A stretch of DNA of 64,000 bases from positions 5,089,001 through 5,153,000 of the forward strand of contig NZ_CP073104.1 in the NCBI RefSeq assembly GCF_018138145.1. Direction: 5' to 3'. The stretch is from Pseudomonas sp. SCA2728.1_7 (lineage in GTDB: Bacteria > Pseudomonadota > Gammaproteobacteria > Pseudomonadales > Pseudomonadaceae). The stretch's first letter is position 1, and every line of letters begins with the position of its first letter. Below are positions 1 through 9,421 of this stretch, piece by piece. Position numbers and translations under genes: made by a program. The notes below the pieces were generated by a model, which worked only from the letters and a program-made list of their open reading frames with translations, did no database searches and was not told where the DNA came from.

Positions 1-1
1 G

Positions 2-676
2 CCGACGCTGGCCAAAACCTACGCCAGCAAGGATCGCCACGAATACTCGCGGATTCTCGATTGGGGTCTGCGTCTGTGCTTTGTGCTGGTGCTGCCGTGT
101 TCGCTGGCGCTGGGAATTCTCGCTGAGCCACTGACCGTTTCGTTGTTCCAGTACGGTCAATTCAGTGGCTTCGACGCCGAAATGACCCAGCGCGCACTGA
201 TTGCTTATTCTGTCGGTCTGCTCGGGATAATCGTGATCAAAGTGCTCGCTCCGGGCTTTTATGCGCAACAGAACATCCGTACCCCGGTAAAAATCGCAAT
301 CTTCACCCTTGTGGTCACTCAGTTGTTCAACCTGGTGCTGATTGGCCCTCTGGCTCACGCCGGTCTAGCCCTGGCGATCAGTGCCGGTGCCTGTCTCAAC
401 GCTGGGTTGCTGTTCTATCAACTGCGCAAACAACAGATGTATCAGCCGCAGCCGGGCTGGGCCAGGTTCGGTTTCAAACTGGTTGTCGCCGTGGCCGTGA
501 TGTCGGCAGTGTTGTTGCTGGGCATGCACTTCATGCCAGCGTGGGATCAAGGGCACATGCTTGAACGCTTCCTGCGTCTGGGCGCATTGGTCGCGGCGGG
601 TGTGGTGTCCTATTTCGGTATGTTGCTGCTGCTCGGTTTCCGCTTGCGTGACTTCAATCGCAAGGCCTTGAGTTAA
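2..676 (+). CDS. murJ: Lipid II flippase MurJ, C-terminal part (5' end outside window)
   Basis: The frame is open from base 2, so the gene starts before the window; about 224 C-terminal residues are present. MurJ (MviN family, MOP superfamily) flips lipid II across the inner membrane for peptidoglycan synthesis. The visible part holds several hydrophobic membrane helices, the family-like stretch around '[15 protein letters not shown]', and a short basic tail ending RDFNRKALS. The following gene is ribF, the usual Pseudomonas neighbour. Assignment rests on recognising the sequence and on the gene order; the N-terminal half is not visible. Confidence 0.9.
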   Translation, partial: PTLAKTYASKDRHEYSRILDWGLRLCFVLVLPCSLALGILAEPLTVSLFQYGQFSGFDAEMTQRALIAYSVGLLGIIVIKVLAPGFYAQQNIRTPVKIAIFTLVVTQLFNLVLIGPLAHAGLALAISAGACLNAGLLFYQLRKQQMYQPQPGWARFGFKLVVAVAVMSAVLLLGMHFMPAWDQGHMLERFLRLGALVAAGVVSYFGMLLLLGFRLRDFNRKALS

Positions 677-805
677 GGTTTTACCCTTTATAAACAGGCG
701 CGGGCCGGCAGTTTTGTCGGCTCGTTCACTTTGCGTTACGGTGTTGCCTGTCGTCGGCCGTCGGGTGTGGTTATAATCGACCACTTTATGAGCAAGAAGC
801 GCGTT

Positions 806-1744
806 ATGCAGCTGGTTCGAGGCCTCCACAACTTGCGCCCCCAGCATCGGGGCTGCGTCGCCACTATTGGCAACTTTGACGGTGTTCACCGTGGTCACCA
901 GGCTATCCTGGCCCGACTGCGTGAGCGTGCGCTCGAGTTGGGCGTACCCAGCTGCGTGGTGATTTTCGAACCGCAGCCACGGGAATTCTTTGCCCCCGAG
1001 ACTGCGCCGGCGCGTCTGGCACGGTTGCGCGACAAGCTGCAATTGCTGGCCGCCGAAGGCGTTGACCGGGTGTTGTGCCTGGCCTTCAACCAGCGTCTGA
1101 GCAAACTCAGCGCCAGTGAGTTCGTCGACACCATCCTCGTTGATGGCCTCGGCGTGCAGCATCTGGAGGTCGGTGACGATTTCCGCTTCGGTTGCGACCG
1201 CCTCGGCGATTTCGACTTCCTGCTGCAGGCCGGGCAGATGCACGGTTTCACTGTTGAAGCTGCACAAACCGTCGAGCTGGACGGGATTCGCGTCAGCAGC
1301 ACGCAAGTGCGCAACGCGTTGGCCGCCGCCGATTTTGCTCTGGCCGAACGTTTGCTCGGTCGCCCGTACCGGATTGCCGGTCGCGTGCTGCATGGCCAGA
1401 AACTGGCCCGGCAACTGGGTACGCCCACTGCCAACATTCAACTCAAGCGTCGTCGCGTGCCGTTCACCGGGGTGTATCTGGTGGATGTCGATATCGACGG
1501 CAAAACCTGGCCCGGCGTCGCCAATATCGGCGTGCGGCCCACGGTACAAGGTGATGGCAAAGCCCACCTTGAAGTCCATCTTCTAGATTTTGCCGGGGAT
1601 CTGTATGACCGGCGTTTGACGGTGGTTTTCCACCAAAAGCTGCGTGAAGAGCAGCGCTTCGCCTCCCTGGAGGCATTGAAAACGGCGATCAATGCGGATG
1701 TCGCCACCGCCCGTGCACTAGCCGCACCTAGCGCCCATCGCTAA
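806..1744 (+). CDS. ribF: Bifunctional riboflavin kinase / FAD synthetase RibF
   Basis: The 312-residue protein makes FMN from riboflavin and then FAD. The N-terminal adenylyltransferase domain shows GNFDGVHRGH at residues 22-31 (HIGH-like nucleotide-binding motif). The C-terminal flavokinase domain has the GTPTAN motif about two thirds along. An in-frame TTG at 731 and an ATG at 788 would lengthen the protein, but ATG 806 (MQLVRGLHNL) gives the start usual in Pseudomonas RibF. It lies 13 bp before ileS in a murJ-ribF-ileS-lspA-fkpB-ispH run, probably co-transcribed. Confidence 0.95.
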   Translation: MQLVRGLHNLRPQHRGCVATIGNFDGVHRGHQAILARLRERALELGVPSCVVIFEPQPREFFAPETAPARLARLRDKLQLLAAEGVDRVLCLAFNQRLSKLSASEFVDTILVDGLGVQHLEVGDDFRFGCDRLGDFDFLLQAGQMHGFTVEAAQTVELDGIRVSSTQVRNALAAADFALAERLLGRPYRIAGRVLHGQKLARQLGTPTANIQLKRRRVPFTGVYLVDVDIDGKTWPGVANIGVRPTVQGDGKAHLEVHLLDFAGDLYDRRLTVVFHQKLREEQRFASLEALKTAINADVATARALAAPSAHR

Positions 1745-1757
1745 TGAAGAGCCTTAA

Positions 1758-4589
1758 ATGACCGACTATAAAGCCACGCTTAACCTTCCGGACACCGCCT
1801 TCCCAATGAAGGCCGGCCTGCCACAGCGCGAACCGCAGATCCTGCAGCGCTGGGACAGTATTGGCCTGTACGGAAAGTTGCGCGAGATTGGCAAGGATCG
1901 TCCGAAGTTCGTTCTGCATGACGGCCCTCCGTATGCCAACGGCACGATCCACATCGGTCACGCACTGAACAAGATTCTCAAGGACATGATCATCCGCTCG
2001 AAGACCCTGTCGGGTTTCGACGCGCCGTACGTTCCGGGTTGGGACTGCCACGGCCTGCCGATCGAGCACAAGGTTGAAGTGACCCACGGCAAAAATCTGG
2101 GCGCGGACAAGACTCGCGAGCTGTGCCGTGCCTACGCCACCGAGCAGATCGAAGGCCAGAAGTCCGAATTCATCCGTCTCGGCGTGCTGGGCGATTGGGC
2201 CAACCCGTACAAGACCATGGATTTCAAGAACGAGGCCGGTGAAATCCGCGCCCTCGCTGAAATCGTCAAGGGCGGTTTCGTGTTCAAGGGCTTGAAGCCT
2301 GTGAACTGGTGCTTCGACTGCGGTTCGGCCCTGGCTGAAGCGGAAGTCGAGTACGAGACCAAAAAGTCCTCGACCATCGACGTTGCTTTCCCGATCGCTG
2401 ACGAAGCCCAACTGGCTGCCGCATTCGGCCTGCCGTCGCTGGGCAAACCTGCCTCGATCGTGATCTGGACCACCACCCCGTGGACCATCCCGGCCAACCA
2501 GGCGCTGAACGTCCACCCGGAATTCAACTACGCGCTGGTTGATGTCGGCGACAAGCTGCTGGTGCTGGCTGAAGAGCTGGTCGAAGCCTGCCTGGCGCGC
2601 TACAGCCTGGAAGGTTCGGTCATCGCCACCACCACTGGTAAAGAACTCGAGCTGATCAACTTCCGCCACCCGTTCTATGACCGTCTGTCGCCGGTGTACC
2701 TGGCTGACTACGTCGAACTGGGCGCTGGTACCGGCGTGGTTCACTCCGCCCCGGCCTACGGCGTGGACGACTTCGTGACCTGCAAGAAGTACGGCATGGT
2801 CAACGACGACATCCTCAACCCGGTGCAGAGCAACGGCGTGTACGCGCCGTCGCTGGAATTCTTCGGCGGCCAGTTCATCTGGAAGGCCAACCCGGCCATC
2901 GTCGACAAGCTGACCGAAGTCGGTGCGCTGCTGCACACCACCGTCATCGAACACAGCTACATGCATTGCTGGCGCCACAAGACCCCGCTGATCTACCGCG
3001 CCACCGCGCAGTGGTTCATCGGCATGGACAAAGAGCCAACCAGCGGCGACACCCTGCGTGTGCGCTCGCTCAAAGCCATCGAGGACACCAAATTCGTCCC
3101 GGCCTGGGGCCAGGCGCGTCTGCACTCGATGATCGCCAACCGTCCGGACTGGTGCATCTCGCGTCAGCGCAACTGGGGCGTGCCGATCCCGTTCTTCCTC
3201 AACAAGGAAAGCGGCGAACTGCACCCACGCACCGTTGAGCTGATGGAAGAAGTCGCCAAACGCGTTGAAGTCGAAGGCATCGAAGCCTGGTTCAAGATGG
3301 ACGCTGCCGAACTGCTCGGCGACGAAGCACCGCTGTACGACAAGATCAGCGACACCCTCGACGTCTGGTTCGACTCGGGCACCACGCACTGGCACGTCCT
3401 GCGCGGTTCGCACCCGATGGGTCACGAGAGCGGCCCGCGCGCCGATCTGTACCTGGAAGGTTCCGACCAGCACCGTGGCTGGTTCCACTCGTCGCTGCTG
3501 ACCGGTTGCGCCATCGACAACCACGCACCGTACCGCGAACTGCTGACCCACGGTTTCACCGTCGACGAAGCCGGCCGCAAGATGTCCAAATCGCTGGGCA
3601 ACGTGATTGCGCCGCAGAAAGTCAACGACACCCTGGGCGCCGACATCATGCGTCTGTGGGTTGCATCGACCGACTACTCCGGCGAGATGGCGGTTTCCGA
3701 TCAGATCCTGCAACGCAGTGCGGACGCCTATCGTCGTATCCGTAACACCGCGCGCTTCCTGCTCTCGAACCTGAGCGGTTTCAACCCGGCCACTGATATC
3801 CTGCCGGCGGAAGAAATGCTCGCGCTGGATCGTTGGGCGGTCGACCGCACCTTGCTGCTGCAACGCGAGCTGCAAGAGCACTACGGCGAATACCGTTTCT
3901 GGAACGTCTACTCGAAGATCCACAACTTCTGCGTGCAGGAGCTGGGTGGTTTCTACCTCGACATCATCAAGGACCGTCAGTACACCACTGGCGCCAACAG
4001 CAAGGCCCGTCGTTCGGCGCAAACCGCGCTGTTCCACATCTCCGAAGCGCTGGTGCGCTGGATCGCGCCGATCCTCGCCTTCACTGCCGATGAGCTGTGG
4101 GAATACCTGCCGGGCGAGCGTAACGAATCGGTGATGCTCAACACCTGGTACGAAGGTCTGACCGAACTGCCAGCCGACGTTGAACTGGGCCGCGACTACT
4201 GGGAACGCGTCATGGCGGTCAAAGTAGCGGTCAACAAAGAGATGGAAATCCAGCGCGCAGCGAAAGCCGTCGGTGGCAACCTGCAAGCCGAAGTGACGCT
4301 GTACGCCGAAGACGCCCTGAGTGCCGATCTGGCCAAGCTGAGCAACGAACTGCGCTTTGTATTGATCACCTCGACTGCCAGTGTTGCGCCGTTCGTCCAG
4401 GCTCCAGCCGATGCGGTAGTGACTGAAGTCAGCGGCCTGAAGCTGAAGATCGTCAAATCGGCCTTCCCGAAGTGCGCCCGTTGCTGGCACTGCCGTGAAG
4501 ACGTTGGCGTGAACCCGGAGCATCCGGAAATCTGCGGTCGTTGCGTCGACAACATCAGCGGCGCTGGCGAGGTTCGTCACTATGCCTAA
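1758..4589 (+). CDS. ileS: Isoleucyl-tRNA synthetase
   Basis: A 943-residue class I synthetase that charges tRNA-Ile. HIGH lies at residues 65-68 within [16 protein letters not shown], and KMSKS near residues 607-611. The large CP1 editing domain lies between (residues ~180-400). The C-terminus has the two CxxC pairs of the zinc finger (CARCWHC ... CGRC) expected for the bacterial, mupirocin-sensitive type. The length is normal. The last 8 bp overlap the start of lspA, so the two are translationally coupled. Confidence 0.98.
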   Translation: MTDYKATLNLPDTAFPMKAGLPQREPQILQRWDSIGLYGKLREIGKDRPKFVLHDGPPYANGTIHIGHALNKILKDMIIRSKTLSGFDAPYVPGWDCHGLPIEHKVEVTHGKNLGADKTRELCRAYATEQIEGQKSEFIRLGVLGDWANPYKTMDFKNEAGEIRALAEIVKGGFVFKGLKPVNWCFDCGSALAEAEVEYETKKSSTIDVAFPIADEAQLAAAFGLPSLGKPASIVIWTTTPWTIPANQALNVHPEFNYALVDVGDKLLVLAEELVEACLARYSLEGSVIATTTGKELELINFRHPFYDRLSPVYLADYVELGAGTGVVHSAPAYGVDDFVTCKKYGMVNDDILNPVQSNGVYAPSLEFFGGQFIWKANPAIVDKLTEVGALLHTTVIEHSYMHCWRHKTPLIYRATAQWFIGMDKEPTSGDTLRVRSLKAIEDTKFVPAWGQARLHSMIANRPDWCISRQRNWGVPIPFFLNKESGELHPRTVELMEEVAKRVEVEGIEAWFKMDAAELLGDEAPLYDKISDTLDVWFDSGTTHWHVLRGSHPMGHESGPRADLYLEGSDQHRGWFHSSLLTGCAIDNHAPYRELLTHGFTVDEAGRKMSKSLGNVIAPQKVNDTLGADIMRLWVASTDYSGEMAVSDQILQRSADAYRRIRNTARFLLSNLSGFNPATDILPAEEMLALDRWAVDRTLLLQRELQEHYGEYRFWNVYSKIHNFCVQELGGFYLDIIKDRQYTTGANSKARRSAQTALFHISEALVRWIAPILAFTADELWEYLPGERNESVMLNTWYEGLTELPADVELGRDYWERVMAVKVAVNKEMEIQRAAKAVGGNLQAEVTLYAEDALSADLAKLSNELRFVLITSTASVAPFVQAPADAVVTEVSGLKLKIVKSAFPKCARCWHCREDVGVNPEHPEICGRCVDNISGAGEVRHYA

Positions 4590-5094
4590 TGCCGTTGGCC
4601 GTTTCGGACGGTTGAGCTGGCTGTGGTTGAGTTTGCTGGTTCTGGTCATCGACCAGGCCAGCAAGTTCTACTTCGAAGGCAAGCTCGAAATGTTCCAGCA
4701 GATCGTGATCATTCCCGATTACTTCAGCTGGACCCTGGCTTATAACACCGGCGCTGCGTTCAGCTTCCTGGCTGACAGCTCCGGCTGGCAGCGCTGGCTG
4801 TTCGCCCTGATCGCGATTGTGGTCAGTGCGGTGCTGGTGGTCTGGCTCAAGCGCCTGGGCCGCAATGACACCTGGCTGGCCGTCGCGCTGGCGCTGGTGC
4901 TGGGCGGCGCGCTGGGCAATCTGTATGACCGCATTGCCTTGGGCCATGTGATCGATTTCATTCTGGTGCACTGGCAGAACCGCTGGTACTTCCCGGCGTT
5001 CAACTTCGCCGACAGCGCTATTACCGTTGGCGCGGTGATGCTGGCACTGGATATGTTCAAAAGTAAAAAGACCGGAGAAGCCGTTCATGACTGA
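4582..5094 (+). CDS. lspA: Lipoprotein signal peptidase II
   Basis: A 170-residue inner-membrane aspartyl protease that removes the signal peptide of diacylglyceryl-modified prolipoproteins. It has four hydrophobic segments and the two catalytic-Asp motifs, GNLYDR (residues ~112-117) and FNFADSAI (~137-144). It overlaps ileS upstream and fkpB downstream by 8 bp each. The ileS-lspA-fkpB-ispH order is common in proteobacteria. One of its substrates in this window would be the lipoprotein BamD. Confidence 0.97.
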   Translation: MPNAVGRFGRLSWLWLSLLVLVIDQASKFYFEGKLEMFQQIVIIPDYFSWTLAYNTGAAFSFLADSSGWQRWLFALIAIVVSAVLVVWLKRLGRNDTWLAVALALVLGGALGNLYDRIALGHVIDFILVHWQNRWYFPAFNFADSAITVGAVMLALDMFKSKKTGEAVHD

Positions 5095-5539
5095 ACAGGT
5101 ATTGGCTGAGCAACGCATCGGCCAGAACACGGAAGTCACCTTGCACTTTGCATTGCGCCTGGAGAACGGCGACACCGTCGACAGTACGTTCGACAAAGCC
5201 CCGGCGACCTTCAAGGTCGGCGACGGCAACCTGCTGCCGGGTTTCGAAGCGGCGCTGTTCGGCTTCAAGGCTGGCGACAAGCGTACGCTGACCGTCGAGC
5301 CGGAAAACGCCTTCGGCCAGCCGAACCCGCAGAACGTGCAGATCATTCCACGTTCGCAGTTCGTCGACATGGAGTTGTCACCGGGTTTGCTGGTGATCTT
5401 CAATGATGCGGCCAATACTGAGCTGCCAGGTGTGGTGAAAGAGTTCGATGACACGCAAGTGACCATCGACTTCAACCACCCGCTGTCGGGCAAGACGCTG
5501 ACCTTTGACGTCGAGATCATCAACGTTAAAGCGATCTAA
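5087..5539 (+). CDS. fkpB: FKBP-type peptidyl-prolyl isomerase, SlpA/FkpB type
   Basis: A 150-residue cytoplasmic protein with an FKBP domain split by an inserted IF (chaperone) domain, as in SlpA/FkpB. Typical features are VTLHFALRLENGDTVDST near the N-terminus, a hydrophobic LLPGFE turn (~residues 46-51) and the C-terminal HPLSGKTLTFDV strand. There is no signal peptide. It starts inside the end of lspA. A REP doublet separates it from ispH. Confidence 0.93.
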   Translation: MTEQVLAEQRIGQNTEVTLHFALRLENGDTVDSTFDKAPATFKVGDGNLLPGFEAALFGFKAGDKRTLTVEPENAFGQPNPQNVQIIPRSQFVDMELSPGLLVIFNDAANTELPGVVKEFDDTQVTIDFNHPLSGKTLTFDVEIINVKAI

Positions 5540-5558
5540 CTGACTCTATGGAGTCAAA

Positions 5559-5649
5559 TGTGGGAGCGAGCCTGCTCGCGAATGCTGACTGACATTCAAC
5601 ATAGATGTTGTCTGACACACCGCTTTCGCGAGCAGGCTCGCTCCCACAA
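5559..5649 (+). repeat. REP doublet, family A (TGTGGGAGCGAGCCTGCTCGC ... inverted)
   Basis: Two inverted copies of a ~22 bp REP are separated by ~45 bp. The left copy reads TGTGGGAGCGAGCCTGCTCG and the right copy is its reverse complement ending CTCGCTCCCACA. Each copy is itself imperfectly palindromic, so the transcript would form a large hairpin between fkpB and ispH. This is the common REPIN-like layout of fluorescent Pseudomonas. Confidence 0.95.
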
Positions 5650-5699
5650 TGTTTTTCATCGTTTTCGCTATTTCTTGCGCGCAAGACACGAGGCACAGC

Positions 5700-6644
5700 A
5701 TGCAAATCAAACTCGCCAACCCCCGTGGCTTCTGCGCTGGCGTGGACCGGGCGATCGAAATCGTCAACCGTGCCCTGGAAGTCTTCGGGCCGCCGATCTA
5801 CGTGCGTCATGAAGTGGTGCACAACAAGTTCGTCGTTGAAGACCTGCGCAGTCGTGGTGCGATCTTCGTCGAAGAACTGGATCAGGTGCCGGACGACGTC
5901 ATCGTGATCTTCAGTGCTCACGGTGTTTCCCAGGCTGTGCGCACCGAAGCCGCCGGCCGTGGCCTGAAAGTATTCGACGCCACTTGCCCGCTGGTAACCA
6001 AGGTGCACATCGAAGTGGCGAAATACAGCCGCGACGGTCGCGAGTGCATCCTGATCGGCCACGCCGGTCACCCGGAAGTCGAAGGCACCATGGGCCAGTA
6101 CGACGGCAGCAATGGCGGTGCGATCTACCTCGTTGAAGACGAGAAAGACGTCGCCGAATTGCAGGTGCATAACCCGGACAAACTGGCTTTCGTTACCCAG
6201 ACCACGCTGTCGATGGACGACACCAGTCGCGTCATTGATGCCTTGCGCACGCGCTTCCCGGCCATCGGCGGTCCGCGCAAGGATGACATTTGCTACGCCA
6301 CGCAAAACCGTCAGGACGCGGTCAAGCAATTGGCCGACGAGTGTGACGTCGTGCTGGTAGTCGGCAGCCCGAACAGCTCCAACTCCAACCGCTTGCGAGA
6401 ACTTGCCGAGCGCATGGCCACGCCGGCCTACCTGATCGACGGCGCCGAAGACCTGCAAAAGAGCTGGTTCGATGGCGTTGAGCGTATCGGCATTACCGCC
6501 GGTGCCTCCGCGCCGGAAGTCCTGGTGCGTGGCGTGATTCAGCAATTGCAGGCCTGGGGCGCCACCGGTGCCGATGAACTGGCCGGGCGTGAAGAGAACA
6601 TCACGTTCTCGATGCCTAAAGAGCTGCGCGTGCGTTCGATCTGA
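5700..6644 (+). CDS. ispH: 4-hydroxy-3-methylbut-2-enyl diphosphate reductase
   Basis: A 314-residue iron-sulfur enzyme, last step of the MEP isoprenoid pathway (HMBPP to IPP and DMAPP). The three cluster cysteines are visible in RGFCAG (C12), DATCPLV (~C96) and DDICYAT (~C197), with the substrate histidines in HEVVH and IGHAGHPE. Start ATG 5700 ([14 protein letters not shown]) is chosen over an in-frame upstream codon at 5649 that lies in the REP. Its last 29 bp overlap convergently with the fimT-type gene on the other strand. Confidence 0.97.
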   Translation: MQIKLANPRGFCAGVDRAIEIVNRALEVFGPPIYVRHEVVHNKFVVEDLRSRGAIFVEELDQVPDDVIVIFSAHGVSQAVRTEAAGRGLKVFDATCPLVTKVHIEVAKYSRDGRECILIGHAGHPEVEGTMGQYDGSNGGAIYLVEDEKDVAELQVHNPDKLAFVTQTTLSMDDTSRVIDALRTRFPAIGGPRKDDICYATQNRQDAVKQLADECDVVLVVGSPNSSNSNRLRELAERMATPAYLIDGAEDLQKSWFDGVERIGITAGASAPEVLVRGVIQQLQAWGATGADELAGREENITFSMPKELRVRSI

Positions 6645-7170
6645 CGCTTTTGATCTTTTGACACAACACCTGCTCAGTCTCTTGACTGTTCAGGCGCACA
6701 CGACCGGTCGCCGCCAGCACTATCTGGCGCTGGCTGACCGGCTCGCGAGCCGAGCAGACATGTAATGTCCCTGCCTGAAACGCCCGCCCGGGCATCAGCG
6801 GTTGCCCCAGACTGCTGAAGCGTACGTAACGACTTACTGACCAATTGCCGACAATCGGCACCTGTGTGTCGCTCACACTTTCTTGCAGCAGCGGATTGCT
6901 GTTGTCTTTCGACCCCTTGCCGCTGATATCCAGAATGATCCGCCAGCCCTGACTCCAGTCGCCGTTGATGCCATGAATCACCACGCTCTGATTGCGCGTG
7001 ATGGCCTGGGTGCGAGCGTTGCGCAGGCCATCGAGCAAGGATTGCGCTGCCTGATCCCGATGGTTCGATTCTCTGAGCGTGGCAAACGCCGGACTGACCA
7101 ACAGCAGAACAATTGCGCCAATCGCCAGTCCCATAAGCAGTTCGATCAGGCTGAAACCCTGTTGCGGCAT
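6616..7170 (-). CDS. fimT: GspH/FimT-family type IV minor pseudopilin
   Basis: A 184-residue pseudopilin. It has a class III leader [17 protein letters not shown] with Glu5 of the mature protein, one N-terminal membrane helix, and a GspH/FimT-like body ([16 protein letters not shown] around residues 45-60). It would be cleaved and N-methylated by PilD and placed at the pilus tip or initiation complex. It is transcribed away from the fimU operon across a 130-bp divergent promoter region and runs into the 3' end of ispH, so its last ~9 codons are antisense to ispH. The symbol follows P. aeruginosa synteny; fimT-like and fimU-like proteins are hard to separate by sequence alone. Confidence 0.8.
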   Translation of the reverse strand: MPQQGFSLIELLMGLAIGAIVLLLVSPAFATLRESNHRDQAAQSLLDGLRNARTQAITRNQSVVIHGINGDWSQGWRIILDISGKGSKDNSNPLLQESVSDTQVPIVGNWSVSRYVRFSSLGQPLMPGRAFQAGTLHVCSAREPVSQRQIVLAATGRVRLNSQETEQVLCQKIKSVRSNARAAL

Positions 7171-7300
7171 GAAAACTCCCTCCGTGGAGTGTGATGAACG
7201 GCGCGCTCCGTGCGCCGGGCAGGGCAAATCAACCGACGCGGGCCGGTTGAATGTTCTAGCGTGTAGAAGCAGGTATAGCCGACGGCAACGGAGGGCATTG

Positions 7301-7774
7301 ATGGATCTTCGTACAAAAGGTTTCACGCTGATCGAGTTGTTGGTCGCGGTCGCGATTTTCGTGGTTCTGATCACTCTGGCGGTGCCGGCGTTCACCCGTT
7401 CGGTACAGGGCAGCAAGGCCGATACCGAGATGGGCGACCTGCAACGGGCAATCAATTACGCCAGGCTCGAGGCCATCGACCGTGGCACTACCCTGCGCCT
7501 GCGCCCGACCGCTGGTGGCAGCGTCTGGACCGGTGAGTTGTCGGTCTACGACAGTACTGGCAATCCGGCCAATGTGTTGCGGGTTGTTCCCGCGATGAGC
7601 AGCGGCGCGACTCTGACGCTACCCTCAGGAGTGACTGCACTGGATTTCAACAATCTTGGTGGTCTGGCAGCGCCGTCGACGGCGGTGACCATCAGTTACA
7701 CGTTGGGAACGCAAAGCAGGACGCTGAACGTGTGTTTGAACGGACGAATTCAATTGGGTGGAACTTGCGGATGA
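7301..7774 (+). CDS. fimU: Type IV minor pilin, FimU/GspH family
   Basis: A 157-residue pseudopilin with leader MDLRTKG/FTLIELLVAVAIF and a GspH domain (DLQRAINYARLEAIDRGTTLRL). The C-terminus has a cysteine pair (CLNGRIQLGGTCG). It is first in the fimU-pilV-pilW-pilX-pilY1-pilE operon. Its stop overlaps the pilV start as ATGA at 7771-7774. Start ATG 7301 is preceded by an AACGGAGGG ribosome site. In P. aeruginosa FimU couples the minor-pilin priming complex to PilA. Confidence 0.85.
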   Translation: MDLRTKGFTLIELLVAVAIFVVLITLAVPAFTRSVQGSKADTEMGDLQRAINYARLEAIDRGTTLRLRPTAGGSVWTGELSVYDSTGNPANVLRVVPAMSSGATLTLPSGVTALDFNNLGGLAAPSTAVTISYTLGTQSRTLNVCLNGRIQLGGTCG

Positions 7775-8220
7775 GGGCAGGGAGTCAACACGCACAGCAG
7801 GGCATGACGCTGATCGAGGTACTGGTCGCGTTGCTGATTCTGACGGTCGGGCTGCTGGGTGCGGCGGCCGTGCAACTGAATGCACTGAAGTACACCGACA
7901 GTTCACGGATGACCAGTCAGGCCAGTTTCATCGCTTACGACATGATGGACCGCATCCGCGCCAATTCCGGCGCCGACTACACCGTCACGCCGCCGACTTC
8001 GGGTAATCTCAGCGTTGCACGGGATCAGGATCTTTACGATTTCACCAACAACATCGTCAACTTCGGTGGACCGACCGCGACTGGCAGCATCACTCTCAAT
8101 CAGCGGGTCTACACCATCACCATCAACTGGAGCGACGCGCGGGCAGCCAACACCGCCAGCGCTCAGCGCAGTTTTGTCCTGACCAGCCGCGCTGCCGTTG
8201 ACCCGGTGGCGACACCATGA
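7771..8220 (+). CDS. pilV: Type IV pilus modification protein / minor pilin PilV
   Basis: A 149-residue minor pilin. The leader MRAGSQHAQQG/MTLIEVLVALLIL has Met instead of Phe at +1 and keeps Glu5. The AAAVQLNALKYTDSSRMTSQA stretch is typical of PilV. An in-frame start at 7732 would overlap fimU by 43 bp; ATG 7771 with an ATGA overlap is preferred. It ends with an ATGA overlap to pilW. PilV, PilW, PilX, FimU and PilE form the tip complex carrying PilY1. Confidence 0.9.
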   Translation: MRAGSQHAQQGMTLIEVLVALLILTVGLLGAAAVQLNALKYTDSSRMTSQASFIAYDMMDRIRANSGADYTVTPPTSGNLSVARDQDLYDFTNNIVNFGGPTATGSITLNQRVYTITINWSDARAANTASAQRSFVLTSRAAVDPVATP

Positions 8221-8930
8221 CGCGCCATCAGCGTGGTTTCGGCCTGATCGAGCTGCTGATTGCCCTCGCACTGGGCTTGATCATCGTGCTGGGGGTTGTG
8301 CAGATTTTCATCGCGGCGAAAAACACCTACGTCAGCCAGAACAGCGCCGCGGCGATGCAGGAAGACGCGCGTTTTGTGCTGAGCAAAATGATTCAGGAAA
8401 TTCGCATGGTCGGGATGTTCGGATGTCTCGGCACCATTACGGATTCCAGCTCGGCGGGAGATTTCAATGCGTCGCAGATAGCGCCGATCAACTGGGACAA
8501 CGCCAACCTGAAACTGACACTGGTCACCGCCGATATCGGCAGCGGTGGCGGCACGCCGACCTGGACAGTGGTTTCCGATTGCCGCAACAGCGCCACGGCG
8601 TATACCGGGTTGCGAGCGGCGGCGAGCGGGCAGATCGCCTTCCCGATCCGGCGTCTGATCTACAGCTTCAGCAACAACCAGATTCTCATGGGCACCGGCA
8701 GCGGCACGCCGACCCAGCAGGTGTTGGTGAACAACGTCAGTGCCTTTAACGTGACGTTTGGTCTGGCCAGTTCGGCGACAGATGTGGCGGCCTCGACCTA
8801 CAGCGCCAACCCCAGCGACCCGGCGCGCATTCGCAGTGTGCGCCTGAGCCTGACCCTCACCGACCCCAACAGCCGGGTCGCCACGCAAACCTTCAACGTG
8901 GTTGCCGCTTTGCGCAACCGCTTGCAGTGA
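8217..8930 (+). CDS. pilW: Type IV minor pilin PilW
   Basis: A 237-residue protein with leader MTRHQRG/FGLIELLIALALG, Glu5 and a membrane helix. It is followed by the PilW-type SQNSAAAMQEDARFVLSKMIQEIRMVGMFGC stretch (residues ~40-70), typical of GspJ-like minor pilins. It is coupled to pilV by ATGA and followed by pilX after 11 bp. It is part of the pilus-tip priming complex. Confidence 0.9.
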   Translation: MTRHQRGFGLIELLIALALGLIIVLGVVQIFIAAKNTYVSQNSAAAMQEDARFVLSKMIQEIRMVGMFGCLGTITDSSSAGDFNASQIAPINWDNANLKLTLVTADIGSGGGTPTWTVVSDCRNSATAYTGLRAAASGQIAFPIRRLIYSFSNNQILMGTGSGTPTQQVLVNNVSAFNVTFGLASSATDVAASTYSANPSDPARIRSVRLSLTLTDPNSRVATQTFNVVAALRNRLQ

Positions 8931-8941
8931 GGACCGTGGCG

Positions 8942-9421
8942 ATGCGGATTTCTCTTCATGACCGGCAAACGCAACGCGGCATGGCGTTGCTGGTCAGTCT
9001 GGTGTTTCTGTTGTTGCTGACGTTGATTGGTCTGTCGTCGATGCAAAGCGCCAACCTGCAGGAAAAAATGGCCGGCAGCGTGAGTTTGCGTAATCAGTCG
9101 TTTCAAACGGCCGAGGCGGCGTTGCGGGTGGGGGAGAGTGCGGTTCAGCTTGATACCTACACCTTGGCGGTGTGCAGCGGCACGACGCAATGCGCACCGC
9201 CGGCGGAATCATCGGTGGTCAGTGCGGCGGGGCTGAATTCAACTTCGGGTGTGACGTGGATCGCTTCCGGTAATGGTTTCTATGGTGTGCAGAATATCGG
9301 CACCACGCTCACGGCAGTGAACGTGCCGAGTAACACTTCGGCGACGTTGTATAGGGTCACCGCCGTTGGTATCGCCGGCACTTCGCGCAGTGTGGTGGAG
9401 AGTGTCTATGCGAAGTATTGA
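8942..9421 (+). CDS. pilX: Type IV minor pilin PilX
   Basis: A 159-residue protein starting MRISLHDRQTQRG/MALLVSLVFLLLL. Position 5 of the mature protein is Val, not Glu, as in GspK-like tip pseudopilins that need no contact with a pilin above. The PilX-type SMQSANLQEKMAGS motif follows the helix. Start ATG 8942 has a TGAGGA ribosome site 8 bp upstream; GTG 8927 and 8936 are also in frame but lack one. It overlaps pilY1 by 14 bp. Confidence 0.87.
   Translation: MRISLHDRQTQRGMALLVSLVFLLLLTLIGLSSMQSANLQEKMAGSVSLRNQSFQTAEAALRVGESAVQLDTYTLAVCSGTTQCAPPAESSVVSAAGLNSTSGVTWIASGNGFYGVQNIGTTLTAVNVPSNTSATLYRVTAVGIAGTSRSVVESVYAKY

Noticed and set aside
677-805. FMN riboswitch upstream of ribF
   Set aside because: The 129-bp gap lacks the conserved RFN-element segments; in Pseudomonas the FMN riboswitch is associated with another riboflavin gene.
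1728-4664. 978-codon open frame antisense to ileS
   Set aside because: It mirrors the codon bias of ileS; the translation has no recognisable domain, and ileS itself is certain. The same applies to the long antisense frames over clpB (21838-24198), pgi (45377-47209), acs (43987-45189) and cbrB (52647-53870).
5559-5649. Possible CRISPR-like repeats
   Set aside because: The repeated units here and at eight other places are scattered inverted pairs, not direct repeats with regular spacers, and no cas gene is present. They are REP doublets.
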